Below, one piece after another: positions 27,347 through 37,035 of a stretch of 64,000 nucleotides of DNA. The DNA lies in the NCBI RefSeq assembly GCF_016102285.1, contig NZ_JACFOY010000001.1:868001-932000 (forward strand), given 5' to 3'. Made by a program: the position numbers and the translations under genes. The stretch's first letter is position 1; each line of letters opens with the position of its first letter. The DNA comes from Bartonella sp. M0177 (GTDB taxonomy: Bacteria > Pseudomonadota > Alphaproteobacteria > Rhizobiales > Rhizobiaceae). The notes below the pieces were generated by a model that was given only the letters and a program-made list of their open reading frames with translations, searched no databases and had not been told where the DNA came from.

Positions 27347-28422
27347 TGCTCCAGAGCTCCACGTCTTTTTAACAGAATCCACAAGAAAAATGGTCCGCCG
27401 ATTAACGAGGTAATAATGCCGATCGGCAGTTCGGCCGGTGCTACGATTATTCTCGAAACTGTGTCGGTAGCAATAAGCAATGAAGCCCCCAAAAGAGCCG
27501 AACATGGAATAAGGTAACGATGGTCAGGGCCAATTGTCAGGCGCAATATATGGGGCACAATGATGCCGATAAATCCGATACTTCCACTCACTGCAACGGC
27601 ACCTCCGCACATGAATGCAACAACAAAAATTGTCATGTGTTTTATGCGTTGCACCCGAAAACCCAAATGTCCGGCAACCGCTTCATTAAGAGCCAGGGCA
27701 TTCATCGCACGAGCAAGGAAAGGAGCGAGAACTAACCCGATAATAATAAAAGGAGAGGCAATTGCTACGCGTGGCCATGTCGCACCGGCAAGGGAACCGA
27801 GATTCCAGAATGTAATATCACGGAGCTGGTTGTCATTCGCCAAAAAGATGAGAATACCCAATAATGCGCCGCAAAATGCCCCGAGCGCTATTCCCGCAAG
27901 AAGCATTGTCGCAATTGATGTCTGCTTGTTACGGGTTGCTATGAAATAGAGTATGATAGTAGATGAAAGTCCGCCGACAAACGCTCCGGCTACCACATTA
28001 AAACTTCCAAGAAATTTGATGACCGGAAAAGGAAGGGAAGACGAAACCACGATCATCAACACCGCTCCCAAAGCAGCACCCGAGGAAACTCCCATAATGC
28101 CGGGGTCGGCGAGCGGATTGCGAAACAGTCCCTGCATCAAAGTACCGGAAACCGCGAGTGCCGCACCTATCAACATGCCCAGAATAACACGCGGTGGTCT
28201 GATATTGACAAGGACAAGATAGTCGCGCGTCTTGATGATTTCATCCAAGCCTGATTGCCGGATCGAGGTCAAAAAATTCATAACCGAAACATCATAGGCA
28301 CCGATTACAAGCCCGCAATATATCGTTATAAGCAGAACAATTATAAGCAAGATAATTGCCATTTTCCCTCTATGGCTGCGGTCTCCTTCAACCGGATGGA
28401 TTTTAAAAAATGCAGATATCAT
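27343..28422 (-). CDS. hmuU: Haemin ABC transporter permease
   Basis: FecCD/BtuC-family permease, about 359 residues, with around ten membrane helices. Family segments are RPPRVILGMLIGAALAVSGTLMQGLFRNPLADPGIMGVSSGAALGAV, here spread over residues ~70-115, and the C-terminal GFIGIIVPHILRLTIGPDHRYLIP that contacts the ATPase. The start is uncertain: ATG at 28422 (MISAFFKIHP) or an upstream TTG at 28461. It lies between hmuT and hmuV and overlaps hmuV. Confidence 0.93.
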   Translation of the reverse strand: MISAFFKIHPVEGDRSHRGKMAIILLIIVLLITIYCGLVIGAYDVSVMNFLTSIRQSGLDEIIKTRDYLVLVNIRPPRVILGMLIGAALAVSGTLMQGLFRNPLADPGIMGVSSGAALGAVLMIVVSSSLPFPVIKFLGSFNVVAGAFVGGLSSTIILYFIATRNKQTSIATMLLAGIALGAFCGALLGILIFLANDNQLRDITFWNLGSLAGATWPRVAIASPFIIIGLVLAPFLARAMNALALNEAVAGHLGFRVQRIKHMTIFVVAFMCGGAVAVSGSIGFIGIIVPHILRLTIGPDHRYLIPCSALLGASLLIATDTVSRIIVAPAELPIGIITSLIGGPFFLWILLKRRGALEQ

Positions 28423-28552
28423 TGCTGTTTCTTTCAAGGTTTCGGGAACTGGATAAGACAATTACCCGAAAGCCGAAAAAAGTTGTTTTATTGTTTCGAA
28501 GTTTCATCCAAGTCATAGATTTTCAAATAGAAATTGTTGGGTAGAGACGGTG

Positions 28553-29482
28553 TCACTGTCCGTCTTTATATAGCGCATCTATCACTTCACGAACCGCCAA
28601 TGGTGTACGGGGGCCGAACCCAAGGAGATAGAGGCCATCCATCTGCTTTATCGCTTTGTGTTTAAAGGCGGGCGTTGTTTCTACTGCAGGTATTTTATAG
28701 AGATCCTCAACAGTTGCACTAATGCCCGAGTGCCCCATCATCAAGATCAGATCAGGGGAGGAATTAATGATCGCTTCGTCTGTTAGCAACTTGTAACCAT
28801 TATAGCCGTCAATGGCATTCTGTGCTCCGGATAATCTGATGATACCATCGGCAGCCGTATCCTTTCCGGCAGCCATCAATCGGCCGTTTTGTACGGTAAG
28901 AACAAACAAAATGCGCTTTGTTTCATGACGTTCTTTGATGAGCTGATCATTTTTCGTAAATTCCTGCTCGACTTCTTTTATCAAAGCTTCCGCGCTGTCT
29001 TGCCTATGTAATGCCTGGCCGATTTTTTCAATCTTTTCTCTGACACCTTCACGTGTAAAATGTTCAGGTACTTCCAGCATGGGGATTGAAGCATTTTCCA
29101 GAATTTCGACAGTGGAAGCCGGTCCACTGCCTTGATCAAGTAAAATGGCATCCGGAGCGAGCGATAAAATGCCCTCCGGTGACAAATTACGCATATATCC
29201 GACATCAGGCAATTTTTGCACTTCATCCGGATAACTGCTTGTTGTATCGCGCGCGATGAGTTGCTCTCCAGCACCCAAAGCGTAGACAATTTCTGTCACG
29301 GCACCGCCTACAGAAATAATTTTGGCACCTTCGGGAAAAACATCGGCTTTTTTTGCGCTCGCTGGTTGGGGTGTTGTGGTGACAGCAAGAAAAATACACA
29401 TCACCACGCCTAACCGGCTTATTCCGGAAGATAGCGGCGAACAGCGAAAACAAAAATTCAAATGAGGAAAGAAATAATTCAT
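28553..29482 (-). CDS. hmuT: Periplasmic haemin-binding protein
   Basis: 309 residues with a long N-terminal signal region ending near PQPASA at about 43, then a class III substrate-binding protein of the vitamin B12/haem type. Visible are KIISVGGAVTEIVYALGAGEQ, the Tyr-containing TTSSYPDEVQKLPDVGYMR and the C-terminal LYLLGFGPRTPLAVREVI, all typical of HmuT. It delivers haem from the outer-membrane receptor to HmuUV. It starts 21 bases after the hmuS stop. Confidence 0.93.
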   Translation of the reverse strand: MNYFFPHLNFCFRCSPLSSGISRLGVVMCIFLAVTTTPQPASAKKADVFPEGAKIISVGGAVTEIVYALGAGEQLIARDTTSSYPDEVQKLPDVGYMRNLSPEGILSLAPDAILLDQGSGPASTVEILENASIPMLEVPEHFTREGVREKIEKIGQALHRQDSAEALIKEVEQEFTKNDQLIKERHETKRILFVLTVQNGRLMAAGKDTAADGIIRLSGAQNAIDGYNGYKLLTDEAIINSSPDLILMMGHSGISATVEDLYKIPAVETTPAFKHKAIKQMDGLYLLGFGPRTPLAVREVIDALYKDGQ

Positions 29483-29503
29483 TGTACTGTCAGTGCCGTT
29501 TTA

Positions 29504-30547
29504 TTATGCAACCGCCGTTTCCGGAGCAGGTGGCAAGCTCGCAAGCAAAGCGCGCCAATCTTCCCGTTCTTGTTCGCCTGCACTTCGTTTTCCAAAAAAC
29601 TGGATGATCATTTCACCATTATGATCAAACACTTCTAGAGAACTTACATAGCCGTCGCTGGTCGGCTTTCTGACGTGCCAGATACGTGAAATACCGGATG
29701 TAAGGAGATGAAGATGGAATTTGTCATCAAGAATATTGAACCAGTCGTCGAGTTTTTTCAATTTCTCGACTGTGCCGGTGAATATCTGGATACAGCCATT
29801 ATTGCCAACAAAACACATAATAGGCACACTGTTCTCTACCGCACCATGAAGTAAAAGCTCTACCGAATCCGATCGAACTTCATTGGCAAATTCACTACCG
29901 ACGATTTTCACGGCCTCATGTCGACCGATTTGTAATTCCTTCAATATATCATGGAGTTGGTGCACGTCTGTCATTTGTCGCCAACGATTGCGGAATTCTT
30001 CTATGTCGGCATTATGAGGAGGATGATCGCTTGAAGGATTAGGGACTAAAACCTCGATAGGTGCTTGTGGAGCGCCGACTTTAAAAAGATCAATGAGCTT
30101 ATTCCATTCGTCAATATTCGTTGCCATTTCCGGATAAAGTTTGAAAACTGCCGAACCATACGCATCGAAAAATTGAAGACTTTTTACCGCGCGGTCATGA
30201 ACCACCATGTCTCTAACAAATGCAAATTTCCAATTTTTCTGAAAAATACGGAGGTCTATTTGACCGAGTGTCATTGAAACGTCATTACCGGGAAACACAT
30301 TCTGGAAATGCCCCTTTTTTTCGCTCACAGCATAATCATTGCGGGTGAGCGCCATGATTTCTCCGAGCTTGTGGGCATTTTTCAACAATAGCGGAATATC
30401 AACTTTCAATTGTTCGGCTTTACCGATTGTCGTGAGTGCCGAGACCAGTTCGGCTTCTGAAATACCGATTGATCTGGCAAATTCCCTATCACGCAAATCC
30501 TCGTGTTTTTCACGTAAAGAAAGAATTCTTTCGCTCTCCATAGCCAT
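29504..30547 (-). CDS. hmuS: Haemin-degrading / haem-transfer factor
   Basis: Cytoplasmic HemS/ChuS-type protein, 347 residues, built of two similar halves; it accepts imported haem and either stores or breaks it down to release iron. The first half has REFARSIGISEAELVSA and LTRNDYAVSEKKGHFQNV, the second NGCIQIFTGTVEKLKKLDDWFNILDDKFHLHL, here named in parts. The start ATG at 30547 has AAGGG upstream. It follows hemP by 14 bases. Confidence 0.93.
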   Translation of the reverse strand: MAMESERILSLREKHEDLRDREFARSIGISEAELVSALTTIGKAEQLKVDIPLLLKNAHKLGEIMALTRNDYAVSEKKGHFQNVFPGNDVSMTLGQIDLRIFQKNWKFAFVRDMVVHDRAVKSLQFFDAYGSAVFKLYPEMATNIDEWNKLIDLFKVGAPQAPIEVLVPNPSSDHPPHNADIEEFRNRWRQMTDVHQLHDILKELQIGRHEAVKIVGSEFANEVRSDSVELLLHGAVENSVPIMCFVGNNGCIQIFTGTVEKLKKLDDWFNILDDKFHLHLLTSGISRIWHVRKPTSDGYVSSLEVFDHNGEMIIQFFGKRSAGEQEREDWRALLASLPPAPETAVA

Positions 30548-30561
30548 GAATGTTCGCCCTT

Positions 30562-30732
30562 CTATTTATTCAGAATAAGTTTACCAAAACGAGTAATTTT
30601 CAGCCGATATGTGGCCCCGTCATGAAGAATAAGTATTTCATTATTCGCGCCGAATAATGCTTTGCTATCAACCGTTAACGGAGGGCTTTGCAGCCCGCCA
30701 TCCAATTGCTTTTTGATGTTCGTTCCCATCAT
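30562..30732 (-). CDS. hemP: Haemin uptake protein HemP/HmuP (56 aa)
   Basis: A short gene with the HemP family pattern: SKALFGANNEILILHDGATY followed by RLKITRFGKLILNK. Two adjacent ATGs are available (30732 and 30729). In rhizobia the homologue HmuP is needed for normal expression of the outer-membrane haem receptor, so it may activate hmuR here. First gene of the hemP-hmuSTUV operon; a palindromic TGA-N9-TCA operator is centred 31 bases upstream of the start. It is too short for ordinary ORF-length cut-offs. Confidence 0.92.
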   Translation of the reverse strand: MMGTNIKKQLDGGLQSPPLTVDSKALFGANNEILILHDGATYRLKITRFGKLILNK

Positions 30733-30750
30733 ATTTTACCCGATAATTTT

Positions 30751-30775
30751 AAACATGATAATATTTATCATGTTT
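30751..30775. promoter_or_regulatory. RirA-type iron-responsive operator (IRO box) of hemP
   Basis: A perfect 25-base palindrome whose core is TGATAATATTTATCA. It matches the TGA-N9-TCA consensus of the iron-responsive operator bound by RirA in Rhizobium and relatives. It lies just upstream of hemP, so haem uptake should be repressed in iron-replete cells. The assignment to RirA rather than Irr or another iron regulator rests on the consensus. Confidence 0.8.
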
Positions 30776-30966
30776 TATGGAGAAGTGCGACATATTTGTG
30801 AATCCGGAATTACAAAATGCCTTGAGTTATTTTTATCTCTCTGTTTTTATCCGTATTTTTTTCAAGCTTCAGACACTCTTTTTGTGACGTTTTCCGAATG
30901 TTTAGCGTGTAAAATTGATAGAGAGATGGATGTTTTTGTTTCATTGTCCCGATGTTTTTCACTCAG

Positions 30967-33162
30967 CTAGAATTTCTGGGTAAACGATATTTTGAATGTT
31001 CGTCCCGGCTGGCTATAAGCATCTTTTGGTGATGATGGCGCTGATGGAAGATCAACGGCATTCCAATAACGTTTATCGAACAAGTTGTAGATACCCGCTT
31101 GCAATCGTGGACCTTTTTTACCAACAGGTTCCCACCAACCGGTGAGATCAAGAAGGGTATATCCGGGTGTTTTTGCAAAATCGGAGTTTTCTTCGACCTT
31201 ATTGCGTTTTCCGGCGGCGGTAAGTGAAAGATCGGAACCCCATTGTTCACGCGAATAGCCAACTCCGATAACGCCCTTCAAAGCAGGGATTGAATTCAGG
31301 TGTTCATCATTATCGGTGTCTTTGCCTTCGGCGTAGGCGATTGCAAGATTGCTATGCCAACCGCTCGAAAAAACAATATGACCTCTTGCTTCGACACCCG
31401 AAATCCGGACATGGGCCCGATTGATATAATGTAAACGTTGCAGCATGAAATCGCGGTCGGCACCGAGATCGATCTCGTCGATAAAATTGCGATAGTAATT
31501 GGAAAACAGGCTGATCGAGCCACCGAGATTGTCATCACCGAGATGGGCTCCAATATCGTAACCATTGCTTGTTTCCGGTTTTAGATCAGGATTGCCACGC
31601 GTATAATAGAAGCCGGGATTGGTGTAGTTCAGATAAAGTTCTGTAACACTGGGAGCGCGAAAGGCTTGAGCCCATTGTGCATATAATGTCACCTGTTGGA
31701 CTGCATCCCATTCCAGACGCAATTTCGGCGAAAGATGAGAATCGCTGTTGCTTGATGGATAACCATTAAAACCGGCGGCGTGCTCATAAGTATAAGTGTC
31801 TTGCGGGCGATGGTCATACCAATCATATCTCAGTCCCGGAGTGAGCCGCACACTGTTATTAATCATGCCGATTTCATCTTCGACCGATAAACCGAATATA
31901 ACGCTGTTGGTATCGGGAGAATCCGATTGATTGATGTGCATGAATTTACAGGCCATAAAAGGCCCTTTGAAAGGGGGCGGGGGGCAGTTATCGTGACCGG
32001 CAGCATATTGCTGAAATTTTGAAGACGAAGCTTCTGTTGCCAAACGAAGAGTGTGTGTCGCTGAACCCGCGTCGAATTTTTTTAAGCCAGCGAGATTAAG
32101 TCCGTAATCGGTATCACGAATAAGATTGTCGCGCATATAATACCCCTTCGGGATAGATAAGCGGTCAGATTCGGATTTTTCATCATTTCGTTGTCGCTGC
32201 CAGTATAAAATGGCGTGGCCTTCATCGATAACGCCGCCACCATTATAGTCATAGGACATGGATAGCCGTTCCCGACGTTTTTCATCTTCCTCTGTACCGG
32301 AGCCCGGACGATAGGTTGTCGTCGAAAGGTTGTATGTATCAATATCTTTCGAAAGATTGAAACGTTCTGCGGTGAAGCCCAAACGCTGGCTTCCATCAAT
32401 ATGTTGGTAAAGTTTGAACAGCAAATTATCCTGATCAAAATTGGCGGGGTTGTTTTCTACTCTGTTTGTACCGTAGCCGCCTCCGTTACCGTTATTTTCG
32501 CGCTGTTTGCCGCGTGTATATCCTCCCTGAAACAGAGCGTATGTCTGTTTGGCACGCATGGCGAAAGCTTCATTAATGCGCCAGCTACGATCGGTTGAAT
32601 CGTAACTGCCTTTAGTCAGGCTCGCCCAATTTTTCTCAAGCGTCAGAAGATCCTCCGGGTCAAGAGTCCGGAGTGCCACAACTCCGCCCAAAGCACCCGA
32701 TCCATAAAGGCTGGAATCCGATCCATGGATAATATCCAATGTCGAGAGCGAAGAAAAATCGAACATAGAGATGCCGCTTTTGACTTGTCGGGAGCCATCA
32801 TAAAGCCAAGGAAGACGAATTCCGTCGATTGTGGTTAAAACACGGTTTTGATCAAGTCCGCGAATATTGAAACTGTCGCTATCCGAATTGTAACTGATGG
32901 ATGGATCCAGACGATCAATGTCATGGACATCATCCACCTGTTTTTCAATAATATCTTCAGCCGTTTTACGCGTTGTCAAAATCGTCGGGCTGTTAAGTTT
33001 TAAAGAACTTGATGGTGACTTGACGATAACAGGATTGAGGAGTGGTGTATTTTTAGCCGCATCATTATCAACGTTTTCGGCAAAAACCGATAGCGGCATT
33101 GCGAATATGAGTCCCCCCAACGCAACACATGCTTTCAGTCTCGCCCCAATTTTCAGCAACAT
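30967..33162 (-). CDS. hmuR: TonB-dependent outer-membrane haem receptor
   Basis: 731 residues. Signal peptide MLLKIGARLKACVALGGLIF...VFA, then a plug domain (TRKTAEDIIEKQVDDVHDID; NIRGLDQNRVLTTIDGIRLP) and a beta barrel ending in Phe (FKISFTQKF). The haem-receptor motif FRAP followed by NPDL (in FRAPSVTELYLNY and TRGNPDLKPETS) is present. The start at 33162 is preferred over 33252 because it gives a clean signal peptide and has GAGGGA upstream. It sits upstream of, and on the same strand as, hemP-hmuSTUV, with its own operator. Confidence 0.93.
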   Translation of the reverse strand: MLLKIGARLKACVALGGLIFAMPLSVFAENVDNDAAKNTPLLNPVIVKSPSSSLKLNSPTILTTRKTAEDIIEKQVDDVHDIDRLDPSISYNSDSDSFNIRGLDQNRVLTTIDGIRLPWLYDGSRQVKSGISMFDFSSLSTLDIIHGSDSSLYGSGALGGVVALRTLDPEDLLTLEKNWASLTKGSYDSTDRSWRINEAFAMRAKQTYALFQGGYTRGKQRENNGNGGGYGTNRVENNPANFDQDNLLFKLYQHIDGSQRLGFTAERFNLSKDIDTYNLSTTTYRPGSGTEEDEKRRERLSMSYDYNGGGVIDEGHAILYWQRQRNDEKSESDRLSIPKGYYMRDNLIRDTDYGLNLAGLKKFDAGSATHTLRLATEASSSKFQQYAAGHDNCPPPPFKGPFMACKFMHINQSDSPDTNSVIFGLSVEDEIGMINNSVRLTPGLRYDWYDHRPQDTYTYEHAAGFNGYPSSNSDSHLSPKLRLEWDAVQQVTLYAQWAQAFRAPSVTELYLNYTNPGFYYTRGNPDLKPETSNGYDIGAHLGDDNLGGSISLFSNYYRNFIDEIDLGADRDFMLQRLHYINRAHVRISGVEARGHIVFSSGWHSNLAIAYAEGKDTDNDEHLNSIPALKGVIGVGYSREQWGSDLSLTAAGKRNKVEENSDFAKTPGYTLLDLTGWWEPVGKKGPRLQAGIYNLFDKRYWNAVDLPSAPSSPKDAYSQPGRTFKISFTQKF

Positions 33163-33647
33163 GCCTAATCCCTCGCTTTTGAGTGCAATCTGGTCAATAA
33201 AAAGCGCTTGGCTTGCTAGGCTTATAGGCTGGCTGGCTGAGCAAAATATCAACGCCCCGAACGTTGATGTTTTCGGTTATATAAAACATGACAATATTAA
33301 TCAAGAAAAAACTTGAACCAACCTCCCTCTGTCGTAGCCAGCATGCATACGAAATTTTTAAGTAAAAAAATGTAAGTAATTTGAAAATAAATTAATTAAA
33401 AAATTAATTATTATTTTTAAAAAATATAGAATGAATTTTATTAAATAATAAAATGGGTATTATTGCAATTTATATTAATTAATATTAGTATTATTTTATT
33501 TTTTAAAAAAAATTCTATATAATTTTTACAGGAAACGGTTTTTTGAGAATTCATTTATAATCGTTCAAATTAGATTAAAAATCCATTGTGTGGAAAAAAA
33601 GCTTTGATTAAAACGGTTCACGGTGAGACCTGTATCGGGAAATGTTG
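33163..33647. other. Divergent promoter region of hmuR
   Basis: About 480 bases. The part next to hmuR carries an iron-box-like element (33289-33303) and the inverted repeat ATCAAC / GTTGAT at 33249-33269. From about 33,355 to 33,530 it is extremely AT-rich. No gene is visible. Confidence 0.55.
33289..33303. promoter_or_regulatory. RirA-type operator of hmuR
   Basis: TGACAATATTAATCA fits TGA-N9-TCA and agrees with the hemP box at 13 of 15 positions; the five bases before it (AAACA) are also shared with the hemP palindrome. It lies about 127 bases upstream of the hmuR start. Confidence 0.65.
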
Positions 33648-34322
33648 ATGGTAATTCGTAAATTCTTCTGGCCATTCATCACTATCGCCGTGTTTGTGGT
33701 TGTAATGGCAGTCTGGTTTGGTATCGGCGGGCAGGAAAGGCACCTGTCGGAGGAGCTGGGGCAATTGCGCAGTGAAATAAACTGGCTATCTTATGACATT
33801 GACGGATTTGATGTCACTTTGCATGGATATGCTCCCGATAGCGGGGAACGTGACAAAGTGCTTTCCAGAGTTAAAGCGTTGAAAAATGTTGGAACTGTCG
33901 AATCCGACATTATTTTGCTTTCAGACCAGACAAATAATTATCTTATGCTTGTCGTCGATCAGGATAGCGTTACAATTCGTGGAACGCTTCCGATTGGGCT
34001 TGCCCGATTTGCTTTGATCAACCAGATATCAGCCATAAAGCCGGGAATGATGGTGTATGACGAACTGGATGTAGGTGCCATTATGCCTGAAAAATTCAAA
34101 CAGGCTTTTTCTTTCTTTTTAGATATATTGCCGGATATGACGACGGGTGTCATTGCCCTCAAAGGTGATAAATTGACGCTAGACCGCGCTACGCTCTACA
34201 AAATAAAAGACCGTCAAACTTCGGATAAAAGTATTAAAATACTGGAAAATTACCAATTGGATGATGCATGTATCTGGGATAAACCCGAAGGCGGTTATTG
34301 GCAAAATTCTTGTTCGGAATGA
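33648..34322 (+). CDS. Membrane-anchored protein with BON-like domain
   Basis: 224 residues. One hydrophobic segment at about 5-24 (FFWPFITIAVFVVVMAVWFG) anchors the protein; what follows is a periplasmic region in which WLSYDIDGFDVTLHGYAPDSGERDKVLSRV and VGTVESDI, taken in parts, resemble a BON domain, the small module found in OsmY and in OmpA-like proteins. A second similar stretch (VVDQDSVTIRGTLPIGLARF) may be a diverged copy. There is no OmpA peptidoglycan-binding domain. The start at 33648 has GGGA upstream; 33642 is the alternative. Function unknown. It stands alone between AT-rich gaps. Confidence 0.6.
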   Translation: MVIRKFFWPFITIAVFVVVMAVWFGIGGQERHLSEELGQLRSEINWLSYDIDGFDVTLHGYAPDSGERDKVLSRVKALKNVGTVESDIILLSDQTNNYLMLVVDQDSVTIRGTLPIGLARFALINQISAIKPGMMVYDELDVGAIMPEKFKQAFSFFLDILPDMTTGVIALKGDKLTLDRATLYKIKDRQTSDKSIKILENYQLDDACIWDKPEGGYWQNSCSE

Positions 34323-34926
34323 GAAATCGAAGCCTATCATGATAGAAACTGGCTTTGCTTGGCGCGGATAGAAACAACCAAGGCATGACGATTGTTTGCC
34401 AAACCATTCTGGCTGCTATCCGGTAGAAGTTAAATTATCTATCGTTCCAGATTAATAAATATTTGCTTCAACTCGGCAATGTCATAACTGTTACTGGGGA
34501 GATGGCAGATGTCAGAACCAATCTGCTAACAAGCAAGAACCGCTATGATCGCGATAATCCTGATAGCCTATATAAACCATTCTATTATGTCGGTGCTGGA
34601 TGTGTTTTTATTCCATGACGATATCATTTAATAATGGTATATTGTATATATGCTGTATCGTTCAAAACGATATTAGATAAAAATTTTAATAAAATTTTTA
34701 TATTTTAAAATTAGTTAATGAATATAAACATAATAATATTGTTATATTTAAAATATTTTATTAAAATTAATAAAATATTTTAAATATTTCATATTACGAA
34801 ATATATTCATAATATAATTCTGAATGTTTTACCAGAATTATGAAATATATTTATATTCATCAATATCCGGATTTATCGTTAAATAAGCTGACTTTACGGA
34901 ATTGAAGAGCGAACTTCATTTATTCT
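34323..34926. other. AT-rich intergenic region
   Basis: About 600 bases. The stretch from about 34,640 to 34,860 is nearly pure A/T and contains an imperfect inverted repeat (ATTCTG near 34,820 and CAGAAT near 34,838) that might help end transcription. No gene is visible. Confidence 0.5.
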
Positions 34927-37035
34927 TCAACCGTGGCGACCGGCGGTTAGGTCAACATTGATATCGGCGGTGCCGGTAAGGCGTGCTTTATAAACCTGAT
35001 AGTTTTCCATGACACGCATGACATAGTCGCGCGTTTCCGAATAAGGAATACGTTCGACCCAATCAACAACCCAATCGACTGATTGCCCGCGCGGGTCACC
35101 ATAGCGGCTGATCCATTCATTGGCGCGTCGTGGACCGGCATTATAGCCGATAAATGTCAGGATATAGGAGCCGTTGAAGCGGTCAAGTTGTTCGCCCAGA
35201 AAATGTGCACCTAAAGTCGCATTATAGCCGGCATCGGTTGCCAATTTTTCCGGCTGCCATTTTATCGAATTTTTGATTGCAACCGCTTTTGCCGTTGTCG
35301 GAAGAAGTTGCAACATGCCTTTGGCACCCGCACCTGAAACCGCATCGGTTTTAAATTCGCTTTCCTGTCTTGCAATGGCATAGGCAAGTGCCTTGCCGGA
35401 AGCCGAAATATTGGCCGTTTCAGGAATTGCTCCGACAGGGTGGGAGAGGGATCCGACATCCATACCTCTGATGACTGCGCTTTTGCCGATCTTCAGGCTC
35501 GTATAATGGTCCCCTTTACGCTCGGCCATAACAGCCAGCATAGCAAGTTCACCAGGGCTATCAAGCTCTTCACCAAGTTCTCGATAAAGGACGCCTGCAC
35601 GATCGGAATATCCTATCGCTTCAAGTCTCTTTATAGCCATAACCGGTTCGCGTGATTCAAAACGCTGGCGATCGCTTGCTGTCGGCTTCGGATAAGGAAT
35701 TTCAAGTCTCTGTTCTCCAAGTCGGGCAGCAGAAAGTTGGCCATAAAAAGTAGTGCCATAATGGGCGGCACGGCGGAAATATTGAATGGCGTTGTTACGA
35801 TTTCCTTGTGCTTCGGCAGTTCTTCCCATCCAATAATATCCACGCGAGGCAGAAACCGGTCGTGAGGAGATTTGCACGATGCGGGAAAAGTGTTGCATTG
35901 CCGTTTTGTTATCACCTAAAAATCGCAGAGCATACCAGCCAGCATGAAATTCTGCGTCGGCTGCCAGTGTCGGACTTTCGGCTGAATGGGAGGCTGCCAA
36001 TTGATAGGCAATTTTCGGTTTGTTTTCATCAAGCATTTCGCGTGACAAAACACGCCTTTCAATCCACCACGCATCCGGATCGACAAGCGTAAGAGCATCT
36101 TTTGGAGCTTTTAACATGAGCTTTGCCGCGTCATCACATTGACCCGAGCGGCGCAAATATTGAATTTGGGCAAAAAGATAAAGCGAATCTTTGCGGTAGC
36201 TTTTATCAACGGCTGCAAGTTTTTGGCGGGCATTCGAGTCATTATTGGCAACAGCCGCATAACCGGCATAGAGAGACTGGGCATTTGCCAATTTTGCTAC
36301 CCGTTCGGCAGAAGAAATACGATTGGCATAAAGCATTGCGCGCATGCGTTGGAGATGATCTGCCGGAAGCAAAGCCGCGCCGGCTTTTTTCAACACGAGC
36401 TGTTCTTCCTGTGCACTGAGTTTTGCTTTATACCACCAAGGTGCAATAATTTGCCGTGCGCGTGCCGTTTGGCCGGTTTCAATCAGAGCACCGCCGAGGG
36501 CTGCCATGCCTTGTGCCGTTACAGGAACATAATTTCCGAAGCCGCTGATGATTGCTTGCGGGGAGTTCATTTCACTGGCAAGCGCACGTTCGGAATTGCG
36601 GCGCATTGCCGTCATGCCAGGCCAGTCGTGCAATTCTTGCGCTGCGTTGAATATTTCGGAGCTTGGCACACCGGGAACCCCGGATACACCGATTGCCCAA
36701 GTCAGAATGTGCCGATCCAGACTATTTTTCGGCATATTGTTGCGGATTGCTATGGCATTGGCTGCTTGTTTGCTGTAGAGCGCGTCGAGACCTGATTTAA
36801 GACTTCCCGTGGCTATGCTGTTGACTGTCCTTGGAATGCCATTTGTTACAATAGCATCGGATTTCATCGTGACAGCGCTTTTCGGTGTCGCAATGGACGG
36901 GCGGGCAAGTGGAACAGGCGTTTGACTTAAAGCCGAAGTCGCATGACTGTCAAAAATCGTGGAAAGCATGGTACTCACCGCGAAGAATGAAATCATTGTT
37001 TTTTCTAGAACACCTGATGTGTGATTGTGCATCAT
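34927..37035 (-). CDS. Soluble lytic murein transglycosylase
   Basis: 702-residue periplasmic enzyme of the Slt70 type that cleaves the MurNAc-GlcNAc bond of peptidoglycan with formation of the 1,6-anhydro product. A long N-terminal superhelical part (residues ~60-530, with repeated alpha-hairpins such as RGYYWMGRTAEAQGNRNNA) is followed by the GH23 catalytic domain: IARQESEFKTDAVSGAGAKG with the catalytic Glu at about 558, then GMLQLLPTTAKAV and FIGYNAGPRRANEWI. An N-terminal secretion signal is likely but short of positive charges if the second Met cluster is used, so the start at 37035 is kept. Unlinked to a TonB or conjugation locus, so a general cell-wall role is likely. Confidence 0.92.
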   Translation of the reverse strand: MMHNHTSGVLEKTMISFFAVSTMLSTIFDSHATSALSQTPVPLARPSIATPKSAVTMKSDAIVTNGIPRTVNSIATGSLKSGLDALYSKQAANAIAIRNNMPKNSLDRHILTWAIGVSGVPGVPSSEIFNAAQELHDWPGMTAMRRNSERALASEMNSPQAIISGFGNYVPVTAQGMAALGGALIETGQTARARQIIAPWWYKAKLSAQEEQLVLKKAGAALLPADHLQRMRAMLYANRISSAERVAKLANAQSLYAGYAAVANNDSNARQKLAAVDKSYRKDSLYLFAQIQYLRRSGQCDDAAKLMLKAPKDALTLVDPDAWWIERRVLSREMLDENKPKIAYQLAASHSAESPTLAADAEFHAGWYALRFLGDNKTAMQHFSRIVQISSRPVSASRGYYWMGRTAEAQGNRNNAIQYFRRAAHYGTTFYGQLSAARLGEQRLEIPYPKPTASDRQRFESREPVMAIKRLEAIGYSDRAGVLYRELGEELDSPGELAMLAVMAERKGDHYTSLKIGKSAVIRGMDVGSLSHPVGAIPETANISASGKALAYAIARQESEFKTDAVSGAGAKGMLQLLPTTAKAVAIKNSIKWQPEKLATDAGYNATLGAHFLGEQLDRFNGSYILTFIGYNAGPRRANEWISRYGDPRGQSVDWVVDWVERIPYSETRDYVMRVMENYQVYKARLTGTADINVDLTAGRHG

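Noticed and set aside
36139-36795. 218-codon plus-strand frame
   Set aside because: Lies entirely antisense to the lytic transglycosylase gene and reads as Cys/His/Arg-rich shadow.
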